Assembly (NCBI GenBank): GCA_028407765.1
Contig: JAOOJU010000004.1
Location: forward strand, 1-47,923
From: Rickettsiales bacterium
GTDB taxonomy: Bacteria; Pseudomonadota; Alphaproteobacteria; Methylaequorales; Methylaequoraceae
Direction: 5' to 3'
Length of the DNA: 47,923 bases
Shown here piece after piece: positions 25,799-35,431 of the stretch; the stretch's first letter is position 1; every line of letters begins with the position of its first letter. Under the pieces are notes generated by a model. The model ran no database searches. It was not told the DNA's origin and saw nothing but the letters and a program-made list of their open reading frames with translations. Position numbers and translations under genes: made by a program.

Positions 25799-26830
25799 AT
25801 GTTAATAAAATCTCTACTACTTACCAAAAAAAAACAAAATAATAAAATTCCTATTTGGTTTATGCGACAAGCTGGAAGGTATTTACCAGAATATAGAAAA
25901 ATTCGATTAAAAAAAAAAAATTTTCTTGACCTATGTTTTTCTCCAAAACTTGCTGCTACAATTTCCCTACAACCGATTGAACGGTTTGATCTTGATGCTA
26001 TTATATTATTTTCTGATATTTTAGTTGTGCCTTATGCATTAGGGCAAAAAGTTTCTTTTAAGGAAAAGATAGGCCCAATATTGCAACCTGTAAAAAATGT
26101 TAAAGATTTAAAATTTCAAGATAACGAAGAATGGAACAATTATCTTACACCTGTGTATGAAACTATAGATATATTAAAGTTAAAAAAAAAAAATAAAACG
26201 CTAATTGGTTTTTGTGGTTCTCCTTTTACCGTTTTTACTTATATGATTGAAGGAGGAACTTCTACAGATCATAAGAAAACTAAATTATTTTTAAAAACAG
26301 AGCCACAAAAAGCACAAGAAATTATAGACTTATTAGTTAATATTTCAATTCATTACTTATCAAAACAGATTGATGCTGGTGTCGATGTAATTCAATTATT
26401 TGAGTCTTGGAGTAGTTTACTTCAAAAAAAGCAATACGATGATTTTATAATAAGTCCCAATAAAAAAATCATTGATGCTTTAAAAAAAAAATATCCTAAT
26501 AATCCGATAATAGTATTTCCACGGAATTCAGAAAAAAACACAGAAAAATTACTAAATAGTATCAAATGTGATGGACTATCCATAGATTTAAAAACACCAA
26601 AGAAAATAATTAAAATTTGTGAGAAAAAAAAAATTATTATCCAAGGAAGATTAGATCCAATTAGATTGTTAAGAGGCGGGAAACAATTAGAAGAAAAAAT
26701 ACATGAAGATCTTGAAATATTTAAAACGAAAAATTATATCTTTAATTTGTCCCACGGAATTCTACCAGAAACACCTATCTCTAATGTAGAAAAAATGATA
26801 AAAATAGTAAGAAATTATGAAATTACCTAA
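25799..26830 (+). CDS. hemE: Uroporphyrinogen decarboxylase
   Basis: 343 residues. It decarboxylates uroporphyrinogen III to coproporphyrinogen III in heme synthesis. The start region 'PIWFMRQAGRYLPEYRK' is the family signature, with the conserved Arg pair. 'ILFSDILVVPYALG' holds the catalytic Asp, 'LIGFCGSPFTVFTYMIEG' and 'DVIQLFESWSS' are typical, and 'IIQGRLDPIRLL' ends the barrel. Two 12-base A-runs (25909-25920 and 26182-26193) encode lysine runs and are potential slippage sites, yet the frame is intact. It is adjacent to the putative origin. Its end overlaps hemH by 14 bp. Confidence 0.97.
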   Translation: MLIKSLLLTKKKQNNKIPIWFMRQAGRYLPEYRKIRLKKKNFLDLCFSPKLAATISLQPIERFDLDAIILFSDILVVPYALGQKVSFKEKIGPILQPVKNVKDLKFQDNEEWNNYLTPVYETIDILKLKKKNKTLIGFCGSPFTVFTYMIEGGTSTDHKKTKLFLKTEPQKAQEIIDLLVNISIHYLSKQIDAGVDVIQLFESWSSLLQKKQYDDFIISPNKKIIDALKKKYPNNPIIVFPRNSEKNTEKLLNSIKCDGLSIDLKTPKKIIKICEKKKIIIQGRLDPIRLLRGGKQLEEKIHEDLEIFKTKNYIFNLSHGILPETPISNVEKMIKIVRNYEIT

Positions 26831-27830
26831 AGAACATCCAGAAATACCAAAACCAAAGATAGGAATTTTATTAATAAATCTAGGAACACCAGATCAAACA
26901 GACTACTTTTCAATGAGAAGGTATCTAAATGAATTTTTATCAGATAAGAGAGTTATAGAAATTCCAGCCTTTATTTGGCAACCAATTTTGAAATTAATTA
27001 TTTTAACAGTAAGACCAAATAAATCAGGAAAGTTATATAAAAAAATATGGAATCATGAAAAAGAGGAATCTCCTTTGCGAACATATACAAGAGAACAATC
27101 AACTAATTTAGCAAAAAAATTTCAAAAAAATATTATAGTTGAATGGGCAATGAGGTATGGAAATCCATCAATTAATAATAAGATAAAGAGCTTATTAAAA
27201 AAGGGGTGTACAAAAATTTTATTTTTTCCTTTGTATCCACAATATTCTGCAACAACCACAGCGTCAGTGATGGATAAAGTGTATGAATGTTTAAAAAAAA
27301 TTAGATGGCAGCCATCTGTAAGAGTAGTTCCACCTTTTTATGATGATAAAAATTATATCAATGCTATTGCGAATAGTGTAAAAAACCATGTTAGAAAGTT
27401 AAAATGGAAGCCAGATGTTCTGTTATGCTCATTTCATGGAATACCAAAAAAATATTTTATGTTAGGTGACCCTTATCATTGTCATTGTGCAAAAACAAAA
27501 AGACTTATTGAAGAAAAAGTAAAAGGTATAATACCGAGTGTAGAGTTATCATTTCAATCAAGATTTGGTCCACAAGAATGGCTGAAACCGTATATGAATG
27601 AAAAATTTGAAGAGTTAATAAAAAAAGGAAAAAAAAAAATATGCGTTATAGCACCAGGATTTATTTCTGATTGCTTAGAAACTTTAGAAGAAATAAGAAT
27701 GGAAGGAAAGGAAGATTTTATAAATTTAGGTGGAACTAATTTTTCATATATTCCTTGTTTAAATAGTCAACAAAATTCAATAAAAATGTTTAATACATTA
27801 GTACAAAAAGAATTAAGCGGGTGGATATAG
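26817..27830 (+). CDS. hemH: Ferrochelatase
   Basis: 337 residues. It inserts ferrous iron into protoporphyrin IX. 'GILLINLGTPDQTDYFSMRRYLNEFLSDKRVIEIP' is the standard N-terminal motif. The catalytic His is in 'LLCSFHGIPKKYF', followed by 'GDPYHCHCAKTKRL', and 'LSFQSRFGPQEWLKPY' plus 'FISDCLETLEEI' with the conserved acidic residues. The ATG at 26817 lies 14 bp inside hemE. The last codons overlap hemJ by 10 bp. Confidence 0.97.
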   Translation: MKLPKEHPEIPKPKIGILLINLGTPDQTDYFSMRRYLNEFLSDKRVIEIPAFIWQPILKLIILTVRPNKSGKLYKKIWNHEKEESPLRTYTREQSTNLAKKFQKNIIVEWAMRYGNPSINNKIKSLLKKGCTKILFFPLYPQYSATTTASVMDKVYECLKKIRWQPSVRVVPPFYDDKNYINAIANSVKNHVRKLKWKPDVLLCSFHGIPKKYFMLGDPYHCHCAKTKRLIEEKVKGIIPSVELSFQSRFGPQEWLKPYMNEKFEELIKKGKKKICVIAPGFISDCLETLEEIRMEGKEDFINLGGTNFSYIPCLNSQQNSIKMFNTLVQKELSGWI

Positions 27831-28258
27831 AATTTTATTACAAGTTTGCAAAGACTTTACACATAATTTTTTTTACAACATGGATGTCCGGTATCTTTTA
27901 TCTTCCAAGGATATTTGTGTATCACAGTGAATGTAAAATAAAGTCTGAACAAGATAGTACTTTTAAGATAATGGAAAAAAAATTATACGCCTACATCATG
28001 AATCCTTCTTTATTGGGTACATGGGTATTTGGAATTATTTTAGTTATAATAACAGAAGAAGTAGAAAAATGGCTATTGTTGAAATTTTTTTTAGTTGTTG
28101 GAATAACTTTTTTTCATTTTTATTGTAGCAAAATAATAAAAATGTTTCAAAAAGGTGAAAATAAGAGAAACCATAAATTTTATAGAATTATCAATGAAAT
28201 ACCTACAGTATTATTTATCTTTGTAGTGATATTGGTAATTTTTAAACCATTTATTTGA
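27821..28258 (+). CDS. hemJ: HemJ-type protoporphyrinogen IX oxidase
   Basis: 145 residues with four hydrophobic segments. 'KTLHIIFFTTWMSGIFYLPRIFVYHSE' is the HemJ signature with the conserved histidine. HemJ oxidises protoporphyrinogen to protoporphyrin in the inner membrane, the step just before hemH. The start is GTG (27821), overlapping the end of hemH. The frame offers no better start, and the family motif begins only a few residues in. A lysine conserved in the family lies in the last third. Taken together hemE-hemH-hemJ form a heme operon. Confidence 0.93.
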   Translation: MDIEFYYKFAKTLHIIFFTTWMSGIFYLPRIFVYHSECKIKSEQDSTFKIMEKKLYAYIMNPSLLGTWVFGIILVIITEEVEKWLLLKFFLVVGITFFHFYCSKIIKMFQKGENKRNHKFYRIINEIPTVLFIFVVILVIFKPFI

Positions 28259-28334
28259 CATAAGTGTCGACTTAGCATAAATATAGATATCATTCATCTT
28301 GAATTTCTCGAGATTTTACTAACAGGAAAATATA

Positions 28335-29591
28335 ATGCATTTAAAAGATTTAAAAAAGAAGAATCCTTCGGAACTTCTTAAAATAGCAGAAGATTTAGAA
28401 ATAGAAAATGCAAGTACACTTAGAAAACAGGACATGATTTTTGCTATATTAAAACAAATGGCAAGAAATCAAACAGCAATTTTTGGTGAAGGTGTACTAG
28501 AAATTTTACAAGATGGCTTTGGTTTTTTAAGGTCTCCGGAAGCTAATTATTTACCTGGTCCAGATGATATTTATTTGTCTCCATCTCAAATAAAACTTCA
28601 TAGTTTAAGAACAGGGGACACAGTTGAAGGTGAAATGAGAGCTCCAAGGGAATCAGAGCGATATTTCGCAATAACAAAAATAGATAAAATAAATTTTGAT
28701 TCAATAGAAAAAGCAAAACAAAGGATTAATTTTGATAATTTAACTCCTCTATATCCAGATGAAAAAATAAAAATGGAAATTGAGGACCCTAACAAGAAAG
28801 ATATAACAAACAGAGTGATGGACTTAATAGCTCCTTTAGGAAAAGGCCAACGAGCTCTTATTGTTGCTCCTCCAAGAACAGGTAAGACAGTAATGCTTCA
28901 AAACATTGCACATTCAATAACAACAAATCATCCAGAAGCTTATTTGATCGTCTTATTAATTGATGAACGACCCGAAGAAGTAACAGACATGATAAGGTCA
29001 GTAAAAGGTGAAGTTGTGTCTTCAACTTTTGATGAACCTGCCGTGAGACATGTAGCAGTCGCGGAAATGGTTATTTCAAAAGCTAAAAGATTAGTAGAAC
29101 ACAAAAGAGATGTTATAATTTTGCTTGATTCAATTACTAGACTTGCAAGAGCATACAATACCCAAGTTCCAAGTTCTGGAAAAGTATTAACAGGAGGAGT
29201 TGATGCAAATGCTTTGCAAAGACCAAAAAGATTTTTTGGGGCAGCAAGAAATATTGAAGAAGGAGGATCTTTAACTATAATTGGTACCGCTTTAGTTGAT
29301 ACTGGTTCAAGAATGGATGAGGTTATTTTTGAAGAGTTTAAAGGTACGGGAAATTCAGAGATTATTTTAGATAGAAAGCTTTCTGATAAAAGAGTTTTTC
29401 CTTCAATAGATGTAACAAAATCAGGAACAAGAAAAGAAGAACTATTAGTAGAAAAAGATTATCTATCTAAGATGTGGGTATTGAGGAAGATTCTTTTGCC
29501 AATGGGTGTTACAGATTCTATGGAGTTTTTGATAGAAAAGATAAAAAGTTCGAAGACAAATTCAGACTTCTTTGATTCAATGAATTCATAG
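28335..29591 (+). CDS. rho: Transcription termination factor Rho
   Basis: 418 residues, standard length. It has an N-terminal helical domain ('[19 protein letters not shown]'), an RNA-binding cold-shock-like domain ('[16 protein letters not shown]...[10 protein letters not shown]') and a RecA-type ATPase with Walker A 'APPRTGKT'. The secondary RNA-binding Q/R-loop region is also present ('[28 protein letters not shown]'). The leader is 76 bp with AGGAAA before the ATG. A short palindrome TCTCGAGA sits at 28306-28313 in the leader. Given how little space is left for intrinsic terminators here, Rho may do much of the termination. Confidence 0.98.
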   Translation: MHLKDLKKKNPSELLKIAEDLEIENASTLRKQDMIFAILKQMARNQTAIFGEGVLEILQDGFGFLRSPEANYLPGPDDIYLSPSQIKLHSLRTGDTVEGEMRAPRESERYFAITKIDKINFDSIEKAKQRINFDNLTPLYPDEKIKMEIEDPNKKDITNRVMDLIAPLGKGQRALIVAPPRTGKTVMLQNIAHSITTNHPEAYLIVLLIDERPEEVTDMIRSVKGEVVSSTFDEPAVRHVAVAEMVISKAKRLVEHKRDVIILLDSITRLARAYNTQVPSSGKVLTGGVDANALQRPKRFFGAARNIEEGGSLTIIGTALVDTGSRMDEVIFEEFKGTGNSEIILDRKLSDKRVFPSIDVTKSGTRKEELLVEKDYLSKMWVLRKILLPMGVTDSMEFLIEKIKSSKTNSDFFDSMNS

Positions 29592-29687
29592 TATCCAGTA
29601 GTTTAATTATTATTGGTGTATTGTTCATCAGATAAACGACATGACAGCAGCAAGCAATTTTTTATTTTTTGATATATTAAATTGAAA

Positions 29688-31079
29688 ATGAGCAATTTTG
29701 ACAAGACAATTTTTGCATTATCTTCGGCTTGGGGTAGAGCCGGAGTGTCTGTTTTTAGAGTTTCTGGAAACAAGAGTCAGAATGTTTTAAAAAAATTGTG
29801 TAAAATAAATTCACCAAAGCCAAGACATTCATATTATAAAAAGATATTTGATAAAAAAAACAATGTAATTGATCAAGGTATTATAACTTTTTTTAAATCA
29901 CCATTATCGTATACCGGGGAAGATACCCTTGAAATTTCTATTCATGGAAGCGTAGCTGTAGTAAAAAAACTTTTGCATACATTAAAAGATATTAAATATT
30001 TAAGGCCAGCGGAACCAGGTGAGTTTAGTAAGAGAGCATTTATTAATAAAAAGGTAAATCTTCTCAAAATAGAGGGAATAGGTAATTTAATTAATTCAGA
30101 GACTGAGGAACAAAGAAAAATAAGTATATCACAAATGTCCGGTGATTCAGAAAATATATGTAATGTCTGGAAGAAGCAGCTATTAGAGATTGCAGCTTTA
30201 ATAGATGCACAAATAGAGTTTTCAGAAGAAGACGAGAGCATAGTAAGATCAAATATTAAAAAAAAGATTGAGATTCTTTATAAAGAAATGAAGAAAGAAC
30301 TAAAAAACTCATTGAGAACACAACAAATTGTCAATGGTCTTGAAATACTTATTTTTGGACCTCCAAATGCAGGAAAATCAAGTTTTTTTAATTTAATTAA
30401 TAAGGAAATAAAGTCTATAACTTCAGAGCAACCTGGTACTACAAGAGATCAAGTAAATTCCAGCATAGATTTTATGGGCTATAAAGTTGATTTGGTTGAT
30501 TCCGCGGGTATTAGAGTTACTAATAATATGATAGAAAATATGGGAGTTGAAAAAACTAAGGAGAAAATGACTAAAACTAATCATTTAATTTTAGTTGTTT
30601 CCCCGGATTCGCTTAATAATTCTAATATTAAAATGATTTCAAGAATCCTTAATGATTTGGATAAAAAAAAGATTATTGTTTTTTATAATAAATTAGACCT
30701 TCCAAAAGCTAATTTACAAAAAAAGCTATGGGAAAAAAAAGTTAAAAAAATTAAACAATATCCTTCTGCTACTATATCTTGTGAAGATATTAGTAATAAA
30801 CACAACAGTTATGAAAAAGCAGTTAAATTAATTTCTAAGCATTTGATTGAAGCAAAAAATCAAAACTTCAATCATTCAGTTTTTAGTGAACTTAGACAGA
30901 TTGAACATTTAAAGAAAGCCTTGAGATTTTTACAAACAGCATATAATGTTTCATCAGAAATTGATATTTTATCAGAAGAAATAAGACTTAGTATTAAGGA
31001 AATTGAGAATATAACAGGAAATATTGATTATGAGGATAAACTAGGGATAATTTTTTCAAATTTTTGTGTAGGTAAATAA
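29688..31079 (+). CDS. mnmE: tRNA modification GTPase MnmE (TrmE)
   Basis: 463 residues from ATG 29688; an in-frame TTG at 29682 adds only two residues and is less likely. With MnmG it installs the carboxymethylaminomethyl group on U34 of tRNAs. 'TIFALSSAWGRAGVSVFRVSG' is the N-terminal tetrahydrofolate-binding domain. The G domain has 'FGPPNAGKSSFFN', 'TSEQPGTTRD' and 'DLVDSAGIR', and the protein ends with the catalytic C-terminal motif CVGK. It is followed after 1 bp by mnmG. Confidence 0.97.
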   Translation: MSNFDKTIFALSSAWGRAGVSVFRVSGNKSQNVLKKLCKINSPKPRHSYYKKIFDKKNNVIDQGIITFFKSPLSYTGEDTLEISIHGSVAVVKKLLHTLKDIKYLRPAEPGEFSKRAFINKKVNLLKIEGIGNLINSETEEQRKISISQMSGDSENICNVWKKQLLEIAALIDAQIEFSEEDESIVRSNIKKKIEILYKEMKKELKNSLRTQQIVNGLEILIFGPPNAGKSSFFNLINKEIKSITSEQPGTTRDQVNSSIDFMGYKVDLVDSAGIRVTNNMIENMGVEKTKEKMTKTNHLILVVSPDSLNNSNIKMISRILNDLDKKKIIVFYNKLDLPKANLQKKLWEKKVKKIKQYPSATISCEDISNKHNSYEKAVKLISKHLIEAKNQNFNHSVFSELRQIEHLKKALRFLQTAYNVSSEIDILSEEIRLSIKEIENITGNIDYEDKLGIIFSNFCVGK

Positions 31080-31080
31080 A

Positions 31081-32955
31081 ATGTTTCATGTGAAACAAAA
31101 GAACTATGACGTAATTGTTGTTGGCGCAGGACATGCAGGGACAGAAGCTGCTTTTGCTTCTTCGAGAATGGGTGCAAAAACAGCTATGATTACATTTAGT
31201 ATGAAAGATATAGGCCAGATGTCTTGTAACCCAGCAATGGGAGGGCTGGGAAAAGGTCATTTGATTAGAGAGATAGACGCTTTAGGTGGTCTTATGGGTA
31301 TGGCATCGGATAATTCAGGAATACAGTTTAGAATGCTTAACGCCACCAAAGGTGAAGCAGTTAGAGGTCCAAGAGCTCAAATAGATAGAGACTTGTATAA
31401 GAAAAATGTTAGAAAGATTATTTTTGATGAAGATATTGATATTATTGAGGACGAAGTGGTAGACATAATATTATGTAAAAAAAAACAAACGGTAGGTTCA
31501 ATATCTCTTGCAAGAACAGGAAAGATAAATTGCAAGACTATAATAGTTACCACGGGCACCTTTTTAAATGGATTAATTCATCGCGGATCAAAGAATTGGA
31601 AGGCTGGAAGGTTAGGTGCAAAGCCATCTCTTCAATTATCAAATTTCTTTGAGAGGCAGAATTTTGGAATTAAAAGACTTAAAACGGGCACTCCTCCCAG
31701 ACTGTTATCAAAAAGTATAGATTTTAAAAAATGTATGGTTCAAGAAGGAGACAAAAACCCTGTTCCTTTTTCATATTTAACTCAAAAAATACGTGCTCCC
31801 CAAATACCTTGTTATATAACAAGAACAAATTTGTTTGTACATGAGGTTATTAGACAGCATATAAATTTTTCGCCGATGTATAATGGAAAGATCAAAAGCA
31901 AAGGACCAAGATACTGCCCCTCTATTGAAGACAAGGTAAAGCGTTTTCAGGACAGAGAAAGTCACCAAATTTTTCTAGAACCAGAAACACTCTCTAATGA
32001 AATAATTTATCCAAATGGAATTTCAACGGCATTACCTTCCAAGGTCCAGGATGAATTTTTAAGGTTAATTCCAGGTTTAGAAAGAGTGAAAGTTAGTAAA
32101 TATGGATATGCTATAGAATATAATTGTATTGAAAGCTCAGAAATAAAAGAAACGTATGAAACTAAAAAGATTAAGGGTCTTTTTTTAGCTGGTCAGATTA
32201 ATGGATCAACTGGCTATGAAGAGGCAGCAGCTCAAGGATTGATGGCCGGGATAAATGCGGCCAATAAGGTGTCAGGAAAGAGAAAATTTAACCTTGAAAG
32301 AACAGAATCTTATATAGGTGTTTTGACTGATGATTTAATAAAGGGAGGTTTAGAAGAGCCGTATAGGATGTTTACGTCTAGAGCAGAGTATAGACTTTTA
32401 TTAAGAGCTGATAATGCGGATGAGCGGTTAACAGATAAATCTATAAATCTTGGATTAGCTTGCAAAAAGCGAATGAATCTCTGGAATAAGAAAAAGAAAT
32501 TGTTAACAAATAAAGAGAAGGAATTGAAAAGTTTGAAAGCTTCTCCAAAACATATTTTAGATTGCGGAGTTAAGATTAATCAAGATGGGAAAAAAAGAAC
32601 AGCATTTGAAATTCTAGGTTATTCAAAAGTCACTTGGAATATGGTTGAAAAAATCTGGCCAGAGCTATCTGTTAGTAATGAATTAACAAAAAATGACAAG
32701 GAACAGATAAGAATTAAAGCATCTTACGAAAAATACATTTTAAGACAGAAATCAGAAATTGATTCTCTAAGAAAAGATTCAGGTCTCAAATTGGCAAAAA
32801 ATATTAATCTAAATAAGTGTTTAGGAATTTCAAATGAAATAAAAGATGTTCTAAAAAAAAATAAACCCAGAAGCATTGGTGAAGCTTCTCGTTTACCTGG
32901 AATGACACCCGCTGCAGCAACTTTATTATTAAGGTTTGTAAAAAAGTCTTCGTGA
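31081..32955 (+). CDS. mnmG: tRNA uridine-5-carboxymethylaminomethyl modification enzyme MnmG (GidA)
   Basis: 624 residues, full length. The FAD-binding motif 'VIVVGAGHAGTEAAFASSRMG' starts at residue 11. 'GQMSCNPAMGGLGKGHL', 'TGTFLNGLIHRG' and 'GQINGSTGYEEAAAQGLMAGINAA' are family signatures. The first six codons (MFHVKQ) are written by a parS-like site, as in many bacteria where mnmG starts with MFHVK. It partners with the adjacent mnmE product and overlaps the rsmG start by GTGA. Confidence 0.98.
   Translation: MFHVKQKNYDVIVVGAGHAGTEAAFASSRMGAKTAMITFSMKDIGQMSCNPAMGGLGKGHLIREIDALGGLMGMASDNSGIQFRMLNATKGEAVRGPRAQIDRDLYKKNVRKIIFDEDIDIIEDEVVDIILCKKKQTVGSISLARTGKINCKTIIVTTGTFLNGLIHRGSKNWKAGRLGAKPSLQLSNFFERQNFGIKRLKTGTPPRLLSKSIDFKKCMVQEGDKNPVPFSYLTQKIRAPQIPCYITRTNLFVHEVIRQHINFSPMYNGKIKSKGPRYCPSIEDKVKRFQDRESHQIFLEPETLSNEIIYPNGISTALPSKVQDEFLRLIPGLERVKVSKYGYAIEYNCIESSEIKETYETKKIKGLFLAGQINGSTGYEEAAAQGLMAGINAANKVSGKRKFNLERTESYIGVLTDDLIKGGLEEPYRMFTSRAEYRLLLRADNADERLTDKSINLGLACKKRMNLWNKKKKLLTNKEKELKSLKASPKHILDCGVKINQDGKKRTAFEILGYSKVTWNMVEKIWPELSVSNELTKNDKEQIRIKASYEKYILRQKSEIDSLRKDSGLKLAKNINLNKCLGISNEIKDVLKKNKPRSIGEASRLPGMTPAAATLLLRFVKKSS
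31082..31097 (+). promoter_or_regulatory. parS-like centromere site 1 (mnmG start)
   Basis: TGTTTCATGTGAAACA matches the near-universal parS TGTTTCACGTGAAACA at 15 of 16 positions. It includes bases 2-17 of the mnmG coding region. ParB, encoded 3.4 kb downstream, is the expected binder. Confidence 0.85.
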
Positions 32956-33635
32956 AGAGCATTGGTGAACAAAGGAATCTGTTTAAAAGAAAAGCCAATG
33001 TTTCATGTGAAACAATGAAAATGTTTGATCAGTATCATGATTTTTTGCAAGAAGAACAAAAAAATATAAATTTAATAGGCCCAGGTACTTTAGATAAGAT
33101 TTGGGTACGACATTTCTTGGACTCTGCATTTTTAGTGAATATTTTAGTAAATTTAAACTTCAGAGACTTATCTAAAAAAAAATGTATCTCTTTACTTGAT
33201 GTAGGTTCAGGAGCTGGATTTCCAGGAATAGTTCTAGCTATATTGTTTAATCAAAAAAAGGTTGCAATCAATGTTTTCCTGGCTGAATCCAATCAGAAAA
33301 AGGCTTCTTTTTTGAAAAGACTAGTTTCACTTCTTAGATTAAAAGTAACTATAATACCGAATCGAGTTGAATTGTTGAGAGGAAAGAAATTTGATTTTAT
33401 AGTATCGCGAGCTGTTGCCCCTTTAGACAAATTATTTAGCATAGTTTTCCCAATAAACTCTATAAAAAGTTCTATGATCTTCTATAAAGGAAAAAATTGG
33501 AGAGAGGAATATGAAATAATAAAAAAAAAGTGGAAGTTAAAGAGTTTAATTGTTAAAAAGAATGAATATGATGAAGAGTCAGATGGAGTTGTTTTAATAA
33601 TTAAAGGACTAAGTCTTCAGAGAAATAAAACATAA
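32952..33635 (+). CDS. rsmG: 16S rRNA (guanine527-N7) methyltransferase RsmG (GidB)
   Basis: 227 residues, starting with GTG at 32952 in a GTGA overlap with mnmG. The SAM-binding motif is 'SLLDVGSGAGFPGIVLAIL', followed by 'FLAESNQKKASFLKRLV' and 'FDFIVSRAVAPLDKLF'. The N-terminal 'NVSCETMKMFDQYHDFL' corresponds to the usual alphaproteobacterial NVSRET..., which is the translation of an embedded parS site; here Arg is Cys because of the parS variant. It is followed by parA in a TAATG overlap. Confidence 0.97.
   Translation: MKSIGEQRNLFKRKANVSCETMKMFDQYHDFLQEEQKNINLIGPGTLDKIWVRHFLDSAFLVNILVNLNFRDLSKKKCISLLDVGSGAGFPGIVLAILFNQKKVAINVFLAESNQKKASFLKRLVSLLRLKVTIIPNRVELLRGKKFDFIVSRAVAPLDKLFSIVFPINSIKSSMIFYKGKNWREEYEIIKKKWKLKSLIVKKNEYDEESDGVVLIIKGLSLQRNKT
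32999..33014 (+). promoter_or_regulatory. parS-like centromere site 2 (inside rsmG)
   Basis: TGTTTCATGTGAAACA, identical to site 1 including the single C-to-T change from consensus, and in the same orientation 1.9 kb away. It lies in frame in rsmG and encodes part of NVSCET. Confidence 0.85.
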
Positions 33636-34429
33636 TGAGAACAGTATTTTCAATAGTTAATCAAAAAGGTGGTGTAGGCAAAACTACAACGGCCGTGAAT
33701 TTAGCAACAGCGTTATCAATTAGTGGTAAGTCTTGTCTTGTAATAGATTTAGATCCTCAAGGTAATGCAAGCACTGGGTTTGCTGTAACATCTGAACAGA
33801 GAACACCTGGATCTTATGAAGTTCTCATTCAAAAGTCTGAGATTCTTGATGCAATCAGGCCAACTGAAGTTTCGGGGCTTGGAATAGTTCCTTCAAGGGT
33901 AGAATTATCAAATGTTGAAAGTGAACTTTTTGAATTTGAAAACAAAGAACGTTTATTAAGAAATGCAATTGTAAGTCTTCCTGAAAGATACGACTCCATA
34001 ATTATAGACTGTCCCCCAGGACTTGGAATTTTGACAACTAATGCACTTGTTGCTTCAGATCGTGTATTGGTACCATTGCAATGTGAATTTTACGCTTTGG
34101 AAGGATTGAGCCAAATTCTTAGGGTAATAAAGAAAGTAAAATTAGAACATAATTCAGAATTAAATCTTGATGGTATATTATTAACTATGTACGATCCAAG
34201 AAATAAATTAAGTTTTCAAGTCGAAGAAGATGTTAGGGAAGTGATGGGTTCGATAGTATATAAAACGATTATCCCAAGAAATATTAAGATTTCTGAATCG
34301 CCATCTCATGGAAAACCAGTTCTACTGTATGATCATAAATGTATTGGTTCTGAAGCATATGTAAATCTGGCAGCAGAGGTATTGAAAAGAGGCGGATTTG
34401 GCGGAATAAATAAAAAGTTAGTTTCTTGA
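33635..34429 (+). CDS. parA: Chromosome-partitioning ATPase ParA
   Basis: 264 residues. The deviant Walker A 'VNQKGGVGKTTTAVNLATAL' is at residues 8-27, the Walker A' region 'SCLVIDLDPQGNAS' follows, and Walker B is 'YDSIIIDCPPGLG'. 'LVPLQCEFYALEGLSQIL' and 'IPRNIKISESPSHGKPV' are typical of chromosomal Soj/ParA. It moves ParB-parS complexes to segregate the origin region. The start overlaps the rsmG stop (TAATG). parB follows after 24 bp. Confidence 0.98.
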   Translation: MRTVFSIVNQKGGVGKTTTAVNLATALSISGKSCLVIDLDPQGNASTGFAVTSEQRTPGSYEVLIQKSEILDAIRPTEVSGLGIVPSRVELSNVESELFEFENKERLLRNAIVSLPERYDSIIIDCPPGLGILTTNALVASDRVLVPLQCEFYALEGLSQILRVIKKVKLEHNSELNLDGILLTMYDPRNKLSFQVEEDVREVMGSIVYKTIIPRNIKISESPSHGKPVLLYDHKCIGSEAYVNLAAEVLKRGGFGGINKKLVS

Positions 34430-34453
34430 ATTTGATATATAGGTAGTTTTAAT

Positions 34454-35431
34454 TTGGTAGCAAAAAAAATAAAACAGAAAAAAAAATTGGGAACAGGTCT
34501 CTCGTCTTTGCTTGTAAAAGATGAAGAACTTTCAATGATCGTGAAGAAGCCATTAGGCAGACCATCAAAAAAGACAAAGCCAGGAGAATATAAGAGAAAT
34601 TTGAAGCCATATTCACTAAAATCAAATGATTCTAATTCTTTAATCGAAATTGCGACGCACCTTTTGGTACCCGGAAAATTTCAACCTAGAAAAGATTTCA
34701 ATATACAGGAAATTGAAGAGCTTGCAGAATCCATAAGGCAAAATGGAATATTACAACCTATATTAGTAAGACCTTTGAACAGCCGAGGAAAAAGTTATGA
34801 AATAATAGCAGGAGAGAGAAGATGGCGAGCCGCTCAATTAGCGAAATTACATCAAGTACCAGTAATCATAAGAAAATTTGACGATGAAACTTCGTTAGGA
34901 GTTGCGTTAGTTGAAAATCTTCAAAGAAGTGATTTAAATTTACTTGAAGAAGCTCAGGGTTATCGGCTTTTAATGAATAAGTTCGAATATACACAAGAAA
35001 AATTATCACATCATTTGGGAAAAAGTAGAAGTCATATTGCTAATTTATTAAGATTATTGTCTTTACCACAAAACATAAAATCTTCACTTGTCATAGGAGA
35101 TTTAACATATGGTCATGTCAGGGCAGTTCTTACTCTAAAAGAAGACGATGCAAATGAAATAGTTTCTCAAATTATTGATAAAGGTTTGAGTGTCAGAGAA
35201 ACAGAGAAAATTGTCAAAAAATTTAAGTCTCCTAAAAGCTCTATAAATATTATTGGACATAATGAAGTTGACCCCAATATCTCTTTTCTTGAAAAAGAGT
35301 TAACATTAGTTTTGGGATTAAAAGTAACTGTAACAAGTAATTCAAAGAATAAAGGATATTTATCTATTCATTACAATTCAGTTGATCAATTGGACCCAAT
35401 TATAGATAAATTGAGATGGCAACCTAAGTAA
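34454..35431 (+). CDS. parB: Chromosome-partitioning protein ParB
   Basis: 325 residues from a TTG start; no ATG or GTG lies before the conserved region. The N-terminal 'KKKLGTGLSSLL' is the ParA-interacting motif (LG.GL..LL). The CTPase domain has 'GILQPILVRP' and the arginine patch 'IIAGERRWRAAQLA', then 'ENLQRSDLNLLEEAQGY'. The helix-turn-helix 'YTQEKLSHHLGKSRSHIANLLRLL' binds parS, and a C-terminal dimerisation domain is present. A weak AGGT lies 11 bases upstream. It overlaps the convergent holA by 8 bp. Confidence 0.97.
   Translation: MVAKKIKQKKKLGTGLSSLLVKDEELSMIVKKPLGRPSKKTKPGEYKRNLKPYSLKSNDSNSLIEIATHLLVPGKFQPRKDFNIQEIEELAESIRQNGILQPILVRPLNSRGKSYEIIAGERRWRAAQLAKLHQVPVIIRKFDDETSLGVALVENLQRSDLNLLEEAQGYRLLMNKFEYTQEKLSHHLGKSRSHIANLLRLLSLPQNIKSSLVIGDLTYGHVRAVLTLKEDDANEIVSQIIDKGLSVRETEKIVKKFKSPKSSINIIGHNEVDPNISFLEKELTLVLGLKVTVTSNSKNKGYLSIHYNSVDQLDPIIDKLRWQPK

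Noticed and set aside
28306-28313. Palindrome TCTCGAGA in the rho leader as an operator or attenuator
   Set aside because: Only eight bases with no second site or T-run; nothing links it to a known regulator.
29592-29687. Intrinsic terminator after rho
   Set aside because: T-rich stretches are present but no GC-bearing stem precedes them.
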